A stretch of 5,017 nucleotides of DNA from Bacteroidota bacterium (GTDB lineage Bacteria > Bacteroidota > Bacteroidia > Bacteroidales > UBA10428), in contig JAHEEB010000417.1 of the NCBI GenBank assembly GCA_024640925.1, positions 1-5,017 of the forward strand. Reading direction: 5' to 3'. The translations under genes and the position numbers were made by a program. Under the pieces are notes generated by a model. It was not told the origin of the DNA and searched no databases. It saw only the letters and a program-made list of their open reading frames with translations. This document shows positions 1 through 5,017 of the stretch, one piece after another (within the stretch, counting starts at the first letter, position 1; every line of letters starts with the position of its first letter).

Positions 1-72
1 ATCCTGGGCATTTATCTTTATGGCTATTCCTGAAAGAAATAAGATGTATACTATCAATCGTTTTAGGCTCAT
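1..72 (-). CDS. N-terminal fragment of an exported protein (signal peptide only), continuing past the left edge
   Basis: Reading the minus strand from the ATG at 72-70 gives 24 open codons to the window edge. They form a classical signal peptide: a basic start (MSLKR), a hydrophobic core (LIVYILFLSGIAI), then KINA followed by QD. Cleavage by signal peptidase I after Ala22 would leave Gln at the new N-terminus, the common Bacteroidota arrangement (the 'Q-rule'), and the same AQD junction occurs in the T9SS protein encoded just upstream. There is no lipobox cysteine, so the product should be periplasmic, outer-membrane or secreted rather than a lipoprotein. The gene is co-directional with the susC/susD unit but separated from it by a strong terminator, so it may have its own promoter. 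Its position in a PUL makes a glycoside hydrolase or other carbohydrate-active enzyme plausible, but no functional domain is visible. The ATG is the natural start because the hydrophobic segment follows directly. Confidence 0.72.
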   Translation of the reverse strand, partial: MSLKRLIVYILFLSGIAIKINAQD

Positions 73-115
73 ATCCAAGCAATCAAAAATTTGTACTCAA
101 TACAAAATGTTAATG

Positions 116-149
116 AAAAACTGAGACTGACTTAACAGTCTCAGTTTTT
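116..149. terminator. Palindromic Rho-independent terminator, probably bidirectional
   Basis: This is a perfect inverted repeat. CTGAGACTG (121-129) pairs with CAGTCTCAG (136-144) around the 6-base loop ACTTAA. The stem is flanked by AAAAA (116-120) and TTTTT (145-149), which lengthen the pairing to 14 bp and give a T-run on either strand. On the minus strand it starts 7 bases after the stop codon of the T9SS-protein gene and should end the susC-susD-T9SS transcript. It lies 43 bases upstream of the next minus-strand start codon. No convergent gene is visible, so the symmetry may be incidental to the A/T flanks. The call rests on perfect pairing, T-runs and position. Confidence 0.88.
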
Positions 150-156
150 AGTGCTA

Positions 157-1059
157 TTATTTCAACATCAATTTCTTAGAAACAGCATTGCCGTTTATGT
201 CCGTTACCTTAACGAAATATAAACCAGTACTCATATCAGCAGTATTTATTTGCTGAATAGTTGCATTTACATTATTTAGCTGCAAAACAGTACGTCCGGT
301 CATGTCATAAACATCCACATTTGAAATATTATTTTCTGCATTAATGGTAAAATTTGCTGAAGCCGGGTTAGGATAAACAGCTAAACCAAAAGCATTTGCT
401 TCACCAAACAAAACATCAGAAGGAGTTATACTATTAGTATCGCTTACCATCATCAGGTAATCAATAAACAATGTTCCAGCCTGTCCGTTATATTTGGCAT
501 CGCCATAATGTGAGAAAGCTTCAAAACCTTTAATTTTGGTGCTGTCAACACGTGTAGCAGGAATACCACCATTCCAGTATGAACAATAAAAGCGATTTTC
601 TGCACTAAAATTACTTGCAACGGTGTACCATTTTCCGTTTACTGCTTTAAGTGTCCATGGATTTCCATTGGTTTCCATTTGAGTACGGATGGTATCATTA
701 TATTTTTGGGCACCATCACCAAACAAATCTAAACGAACAGGTATAGTATCGTTGTCATTATCGGTAACCATAAATTTCACAACTAAAAAGGGTGTAGCTG
801 CAACATTCTGGTAGTCTTTGAAGTTGTACCATACGGCACGAGGAAACCAGTCAGAATGTACCCAGGTGAAGTCTGATTTTAATTGATCGTTTTCATACGA
901 TATCACTGATATGCCAGAGCCAACATCTGTTTGACCAGTTGCTGTTCCAATACCAGACGAAGCATTGCCAGTAAATTCATCGAATATAAGAGTATCCTGG
1001 GCAGAAGTTAAAGCAACAAACATTGTTGCCAAAGCGAATGTAAGTAGTCCTCTTTTCAT
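157..1059 (-). CDS. T9SS type A sorting-domain protein with a probable carbohydrate-binding-like beta-sandwich
   Basis: This is a complete 300-residue protein. Residues 1-20 are a signal peptide (MKRGLLTFAL..., cleavage after SA20, mature Gln21). Residues about 222-300 are a T9SS type A C-terminal sorting domain: YPNP at 229-232, YDMTGR at 251-256, GLYFVKV at 279-285 and a final KKLMLK. Such tails direct export across the outer membrane and are usually cleaved, with the cargo released or anchored to the surface. The middle (about 22-208) shows alternating beta-strands: FLVVKFMV (91-98), PVRLDLF (107-113), KWYTV (143-147), KIKGFE (175-180) and GTLFIDYLMM (195-204). This order resembles galactose-binding-like carbohydrate-binding modules that end in a 'G-T-x-x-I-D' strand. 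Aromatics cluster at 64-80 and 157-162, and an acidic TDNDND stretch sits at 99-104. No catalytic motif is recognised. It lies 33 bases after susD, probably co-transcribed, where surface glycan-binding proteins usually occur. The sorting domain is certain; the binding role is inferred. Confidence 0.9.
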   Translation of the reverse strand: MKRGLLTFALATMFVALTSAQDTLIFDEFTGNASSGIGTATGQTDVGSGISVISYENDQLKSDFTWVHSDWFPRAVWYNFKDYQNVAATPFLVVKFMVTDNDNDTIPVRLDLFGDGAQKYNDTIRTQMETNGNPWTLKAVNGKWYTVASNFSAENRFYCSYWNGGIPATRVDSTKIKGFEAFSHYGDAKYNGQAGTLFIDYLMMVSDTNSITPSDVLFGEANAFGLAVYPNPASANFTINAENNISNVDVYDMTGRTVLQLNNVNATIQQINTADMSTGLYFVKVTDINGNAVSKKLMLK

Positions 1060-1092
1060 AAAATAATTGTTATTAGTTAATACTAGATTAAT

Positions 1093-2640
1093 TTATTGAT
1101 AGTCTGTATTTTGTTTTAAAACACCACCTGATCGGTCTATTTCCTGCTGTGGAATTGGGAAATATTTGTTTTTATCTGTATATGAGCCTCCCCATTGGTT
1201 TACGAAATATTGACCTGCCAGGCCCCACCTGATAACATCGAAGTAACGGTGGCCTTCCAGGGCGAGTTCAAGGCGTCTTTCTTTTACAATTGAATTAAAC
1301 AGGTCTTGTCCGCTTATGCTTGAACTGATTGGAGCAAGGTTAGCTCGCAGGCGAACGGAATCGATATATTGACGGGCAACACTTTCATTGCCCAGTTGAT
1401 ACTCGGCTTCAGCATATAACAAATAGAAATCAGCAAGTCTCATTACAACTTCATTGTGAGCATAATCTAGTTCAGAAGCGCCAGATCCATCGGAAAAGCT
1501 TTCAGCATCGGGAGCCATTTTCTTACACCACCATCCTGTTTTCTTATAATTATCTGTGTAACTGATGGAATGAGCAGTAAAAAATTCATCTCCATAAGCT
1601 GAATTATATTTTCGTACGGAGTCATTTTCGGCATCGAATGCTGCCATCAGAGATACTTCTACTTTATTGAAACCCCATCCGGCATAATAATATGGGTTTC
1701 CACCAAGGCCTCGTACTCCCATTAATTGAGAATTCACATTGCCTTCAATGGCTCTGCTTCGATTAGCTTCCCAATCAGAGGCATATTTATTTGTATAGCT
1801 GATTTCAAAAATAGACTCAATACCAAACTCACCTGCAATTGAAAAAATATGGGCGTAGCTTTTATCTAATGCATATTCACTTGAGTTGAAGAGTTGTTCC
1901 ATAACTTGTGCAGCCTCAGAATATTTTTGCTGGAACATATATGCTTTACTCAAAAGTGCTTGTGCTGCGCCTTTTGAAGCACGATGTTTATTACCCGATG
2001 ATTGTTCTGATTTCAAAGGCAAAGCTTCCATTGCTTCGAGCAGATCTTTTTCAATAAAAGCGTAGACTTCGTTTACCGATTTTTTTGCTGGATAAGTTTC
2101 AGCGGTTGAAATAACCCAGTCAACAATTGGAACTTCTCCAAAAAATGTAACCAATTCCCAATAATAGTATGCTCTTAAAAATTTTGCCTCAGCAATATAT
2201 TCATCGATTGCATTGGTCGTATCAGCATATGCATGGTTAATTATCAGGTTACATCTGAAAATTCCATAATAGCACCTTTGCCAGTGAGAAAGTAACGATG
2301 CATTTTGTGTAGTAAGTCTGAATTCATCCATTTCCTGATATCCAGGAATGTCTAATGCATTACCACCACCGGCGTTTGCATCATCAGAGGCGATATTTCG
2401 CATCATATATGAACTTCCGTAACCATGGCCTTCAGAATTGGCTGCCTCGTTTGATGTAGAATAGTCGAGAACAAGCAAATCATATGCGGCATTTAGCCCT
2501 TTAGAAACTTCTTCATCAGTCGAGTAATAGTTTTCTTCATACGATAAACCTATCGGGTCTACATCGAGAAAACTTTCAGAACATGATGAAAATAGCGCTA
2601 TTCCAGCTATTACTATTGATATACATGTTGCTCTTTTCAT
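1093..2640 (-). CDS. susD: RagB/SusD-family nutrient-uptake outer-membrane lipoprotein
   Basis: This is a surface lipoprotein that binds oligosaccharides and acts as the lid of its partner SusC. With the start at 2640 it has 515 residues, normal for the family. The N-terminus MKRATCISIVIAGIALFSSC is a lipoprotein signal peptide with the lipidated Cys at 20, followed by SES and FLDVDP, the usual start of mature SusD proteins. The N-terminal SusD-like half contains AEAKFLRAYYYWELV (151-165) and TPR-like helices. The C-terminal RagB/SusD domain contains RLADFYLLYAEAEYQLGN (about 401-418), KERRLELALEGHRYFDVIRWG (453-473), FPIPQQEI (494-501) and a terminal QNTDYQ. An in-frame ATG at 2691 would add 17 mostly polar residues before the signal peptide; I prefer 2640 because the basic-hydrophobic-Cys pattern then begins at residue 1. 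The gene lies 69 bases after susC and 33 before the T9SS-protein gene, consistent with one operon. The sugar bound cannot be told from the sequence. Confidence 0.96.
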   Translation of the reverse strand: MKRATCISIVIAGIALFSSCSESFLDVDPIGLSYEENYYSTDEEVSKGLNAAYDLLVLDYSTSNEAANSEGHGYGSSYMMRNIASDDANAGGGNALDIPGYQEMDEFRLTTQNASLLSHWQRCYYGIFRCNLIINHAYADTTNAIDEYIAEAKFLRAYYYWELVTFFGEVPIVDWVISTAETYPAKKSVNEVYAFIEKDLLEAMEALPLKSEQSSGNKHRASKGAAQALLSKAYMFQQKYSEAAQVMEQLFNSSEYALDKSYAHIFSIAGEFGIESIFEISYTNKYASDWEANRSRAIEGNVNSQLMGVRGLGGNPYYYAGWGFNKVEVSLMAAFDAENDSVRKYNSAYGDEFFTAHSISYTDNYKKTGWWCKKMAPDAESFSDGSGASELDYAHNEVVMRLADFYLLYAEAEYQLGNESVARQYIDSVRLRANLAPISSSISGQDLFNSIVKERRLELALEGHRYFDVIRWGLAGQYFVNQWGGSYTDKNKYFPIPQQEIDRSGGVLKQNTDYQ

Positions 2641-2709
2641 TTCAAAAATGCTTATGGTTTTATTTGAATGATCTTTTTTAATGATTGTCATTGTTGATTT
2701 TTTTTTTGA
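2641..2709 (-). other. susC-susD intergenic spacer with A10 tract and alternative susD start
   Basis: These 69 bases lie between the susC stop and the preferred susD ATG. On the minus strand they begin with a run of ten A (2707-2698), then an in-frame ATG at 2691-2689 overlapped by a weak hairpin (AATGA/TCATT, 2680-2692, 3-base loop), then a second A-run. There is no Shine-Dalgarno-like purine-rich site near either ATG; A-rich leaders are usual in Bacteroidota. The hairpin is followed by A on the coding strand, so it is not a terminator there. I see no convincing promoter. Confidence 0.45.
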
Positions 2710-5017
2710 TTAGAATGTTACATTGACACCTACCTGATAGATAGTAGATGCAGGGTAGAAACCATAATCGATACCTACTGATGATGGGCTTGATACAGCT
2801 CCGATTTCAGGATCGAGACCTTTATAAGAGGTAAAGGTTACCAGATTCTGCGCAGATACATATACCCGGGCATTTTTAATACCGAAATCTTTTGAGAAAT
2901 TAATATTGCCGAAGTTATATCCCAATTGAATATTTTTTAATCTCAGGTAATCAGCATCCTCAACAAATAAATCTGAGTTTCTGAAATTTCCGTTTGGGTC
3001 TGTATCAGTCATTCTAAACCAGTTATTAGTTGATCCTTCGCCAGTCCAGGCATCTGTATAATAATATTCTGGTTTGTTGTATCCAACCCTGTCGGATCTG
3101 TTTAGAGCATTAACAATCTGATGGCCAAAAGCTCCCTGCCAGAATAGAGAGAGATCGAATTTTTTATAGCTGACAGAAATGTTTGTACCAACAATCCAAT
3201 TTGGGTTTGGATCCCCGACCATAACTCGGTCTTTGCTGCTGATAACACCGTCTTTGTTAATATCTTTAAACTTAACGTCACCAGCAACTGCTTTTGACTG
3301 GTATTTAACACCTGCAACATTTACATAAGATGAGGCTTCCTCATCGGTTTGAAAAATACCATCTGTTACGTATGCACTGTAATACCATACAGGATAGTTT
3401 TTCTGGAATTTTGTTATCGGTCCATCTTCCTGATGCAACGTAACACCTTCCTGAACGCTTTCTTTTCCAGTGTTTAATACTTCATTGTAATTATAAGCTA
3501 CATTACAATCAATGCCGTAGCTGAAATTTCCAAATGTTTTTTTATGACCTAATTCAATTTCAATACCTGTATTTAATACATCCCCAGCATTTATGTAAGA
3601 GTTATAATTTCCATAAACATAAGGATATGTGGCTTTTGTTAGTAAATCATGCGTCGTTTTCCTGTAGTAATCAATGTTTAAGGTTAGGCTATTATTCCAT
3701 AAACCCATATCAAAGCCTAAATCAAGCTGTTCACTGGTTTCCCATTTTAGATTTGGATTTGACAGGACTGATGGTTCGGCTGCCCGCAGCAACTGACCGT
3801 CGGAACTGGGGTATTGATAAATCTCAGTTATAAAGGCTGCCCATTGAAATGGTTCCAGATCGGATGTACTGCCATTTTGTCCCCAACTCGCACGTACTTT
3901 GAAAAAATTAATTGGGGCTACTGACCAGAAGTTTTCCTTGGATACAACCCATCCCAAAGAAGCCGATGGAAAATATCCAAACCTGTTTTTTGGTCCAAAG
4001 AGTGATGATCCATCAGCACGCATTACCAGTGATAAAATGTATTTTTCAGCATAATTGTAACTAAACCTGCCGAAATATGATATCCATTTTTTTTCAGTAA
4101 TTGCATCACTTGCCTGAAGGAGTGAATCAGGAGTTAAATTGAGAAGAGCAGAGTTTTCATCCTCTCTTATTAAACCGGAGCCATTGATCCATAATCCATT
4201 GTATTTTTCATCACGAGACTCGGTGCCTACGATAGCTGAAATTTTATGTTCATTTATTTGTTTAGAGTAGCTTAACATATTACCAATCTGCCAATTGAGC
4301 CACTTTTCAGTGCTCTTGTTTACTCCATTTTGAATATTATCATTTTCGAGGTTGAAATATGTTTTCGGATACCAACTGAAATTGTTGCCAAAAGCTAATT
4401 CATAATCAACTTTGCTGGTAAAAACAAGACCATCGAACAGGGTTATGTCTGCACTAATATCTCCAAGAAATCTGTTGGTTGTATAAGTTGAATGCTGTAC
4501 CTCAAGAAGTGCCAGGGGATTATAGACTTCGCCATTTACATAATCTGAAATCCCATAATATTTGTCAGCACTATTTTTAACTAATGATGAAGGATTTTGT
4601 AATTGAACAAATGATGGCAATTCACTCAAACTATTCACAGTAACTGGTGTTAGCGGATCCATATTCATGGCCATGTTCATGTAACCACCAAAAATGTTGT
4701 TTTCTGGAAGTGATTTGCGCATTGATTGCGTAAAGTTCAATCTATTACTTAGTCTTAACCACTTCTTAACATTGTAGTCTGCATTAAATCTGGCAGAGTA
4801 ACGGGTAAAGTTTGATTTACTTCCTCCAATAATTCCTTCCTGGGAAAAATAGGAACCGCTTGCCATATATGTAAATTTTTCATTTCCGCCAGAAACGGAT
4901 AAATTGTGTTCAGACATAGGAGCAACATTAATTACTTCTTTTAACCAGTTGGTATTGTATTTTTGAGTTCCCGGGTATGGTAAATGGGAAGAACCGACAG
5001 GATTAATAATTGAAGCT
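2710..5017 (-). CDS. susC: SusC/RagA-family TonB-linked outer-membrane transporter, 5' part outside the window
   Basis: This is a 22-stranded TonB-dependent barrel of the SusC/RagA family that imports glycan fragments with its SusD partner. The frame is open from the window edge to TAA at 2712-2710, giving 768 visible residues; full proteins usually have about 1,000-1,100. Missing are the signal peptide, the carboxypeptidase-regulatory-like domain, the TonB box and most of the plug. The Met at 4917 is internal: the frame upstream encodes YPGTQKYNTNWLKEVINVAP, which joins it to form the family's conserved 'Y-P-x-T-x-W ... A-P-M-x-x-H-N-L-S-V-S-G-G' segment at the plug-barrel boundary. Numbered from the edge, family signatures include ADGSSLFGPKNRFGYFPSAS (334-353), LGWVVSKENF, NPNLKWETSEQLDLGFDMGL (about 420-439), GDVKFKDINKDGVISSKDR (579-597, with a D-x-N-x-D-G EF-hand-like loop), GDPNPNW, ADYLRLKNIQLGYNF (about 688-702) and RVYVSAQNLVTFTSYKGLDPEIG. 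It ends in aromatic NVTF, as outer-membrane barrels do. No frameshift or internal stop was noticed. Confidence 0.97.
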   Translation of the reverse strand, partial: ASIINPVGSSHLPYPGTQKYNTNWLKEVINVAPMSEHNLSVSGGNEKFTYMASGSYFSQEGIIGGSKSNFTRYSARFNADYNVKKWLRLSNRLNFTQSMRKSLPENNIFGGYMNMAMNMDPLTPVTVNSLSELPSFVQLQNPSSLVKNSADKYYGISDYVNGEVYNPLALLEVQHSTYTTNRFLGDISADITLFDGLVFTSKVDYELAFGNNFSWYPKTYFNLENDNIQNGVNKSTEKWLNWQIGNMLSYSKQINEHKISAIVGTESRDEKYNGLWINGSGLIREDENSALLNLTPDSLLQASDAITEKKWISYFGRFSYNYAEKYILSLVMRADGSSLFGPKNRFGYFPSASLGWVVSKENFWSVAPINFFKVRASWGQNGSTSDLEPFQWAAFITEIYQYPSSDGQLLRAAEPSVLSNPNLKWETSEQLDLGFDMGLWNNSLTLNIDYYRKTTHDLLTKATYPYVYGNYNSYINAGDVLNTGIEIELGHKKTFGNFSYGIDCNVAYNYNEVLNTGKESVQEGVTLHQEDGPITKFQKNYPVWYYSAYVTDGIFQTDEEASSYVNVAGVKYQSKAVAGDVKFKDINKDGVISSKDRVMVGDPNPNWIVGTNISVSYKKFDLSLFWQGAFGHQIVNALNRSDRVGYNKPEYYYTDAWTGEGSTNNWFRMTDTDPNGNFRNSDLFVEDADYLRLKNIQLGYNFGNINFSKDFGIKNARVYVSAQNLVTFTSYKGLDPEIGAVSSPSSVGIDYGFYPASTIYQVGVNVTF

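Noticed and set aside
73..115. Possible Bacteroidota promoter (TAnnTTTG-type -7 box) for the left-edge gene
   Set aside because: The minus strand holds TAACATTTTG, which has the wrong spacing for the consensus, and any -33 box would fall in the terminator stem. Not supportable from sequence alone.
1060..1092. Promoter or terminator between susD and the T9SS-protein gene
   Set aside because: The 33-base AT-rich spacer contains no hairpin with a T-run and no match to the Bacteroidota promoter consensus; co-transcription is the simpler reading.
2680..2692. Small hairpin AATGA/TCATT as a susC-susD terminator
   Set aside because: Only 5 bp and AT-rich, and it is followed by A rather than T on the coding strand, so it should not terminate the minus-strand transcript.
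3102..3320. A minus-strand open frame of 72 codons in another frame
   Set aside because: It is nested within susC over the strongly conserved GDVKFKDINKDG region; the susC frame is clearly the real one.
3534..3833. A plus-strand open frame of 99 codons
   Set aside because: It lies entirely antisense to conserved susC coding sequence, has no recognisable domain or leader, and its composition is that of a reverse-complement shadow.
1..5017. A novel defence, mobile or RNA-based system
   Set aside because: Apart from the terminator, no repeats, array, integrase/transposase, toxin-antitoxin pair or structured non-coding stretch was seen. Coding sequence with short spacers accounts for nearly the whole window.

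Overview
The window looks like part of a Bacteroidota genome. It is AT-rich, the genes lack Shine-Dalgarno sites, and it carries an adjacent SusC/SusD pair plus a protein ending in a type IX secretion system (T9SS) type A sorting domain. SusC/SusD together with T9SS cargo is typical of environmental Bacteroidota such as Marinilabiliales/Prolixibacteraceae, Cytophagia or Flavobacteriia, and less so of gut Bacteroides. The genus cannot be fixed from this sequence.

All genes lie on the minus strand, so the biological order runs from the right edge to the left. (1) A susC-like TonB-dependent outer-membrane transporter runs off the right edge (2710 to beyond 5017). Its signal peptide, N-terminal extension domain and most of its plug are outside the window. 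(2) A susD-like surface lipoprotein follows after 69 bases (1093-2640). (3) A 300-residue secreted protein with a probable beta-sandwich, carbohydrate-binding-like domain and a T9SS C-terminal tail follows after 33 bases (157-1059). (4) A strong palindromic, probably bidirectional terminator (116-149) closes this unit. (5) Beyond it, the first 24 codons of another secreted protein (signal peptide only) run off the left edge (1-72).

Together this is the core of a polysaccharide utilization locus (PUL). SusD captures an oligosaccharide at the cell surface and SusC imports it through the outer membrane with TonB energy. The T9SS-sorted protein occupies the place where SusE/SusF-type surface glycan-binding proteins usually sit and may do that job. 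The exported protein at the left edge may be an enzyme of the same locus, but too little is visible to say. The substrate cannot be deduced from this window.

No stretch longer than 300 bases is without a gene. I found no tRNA, rRNA, CRISPR array, insertion sequence or riboswitch. The region reads as an ordinary PUL segment. The least ordinary parts are the uncharacterised T9SS-tagged binding-like protein and the terminator placed inside an otherwise co-directional gene series.
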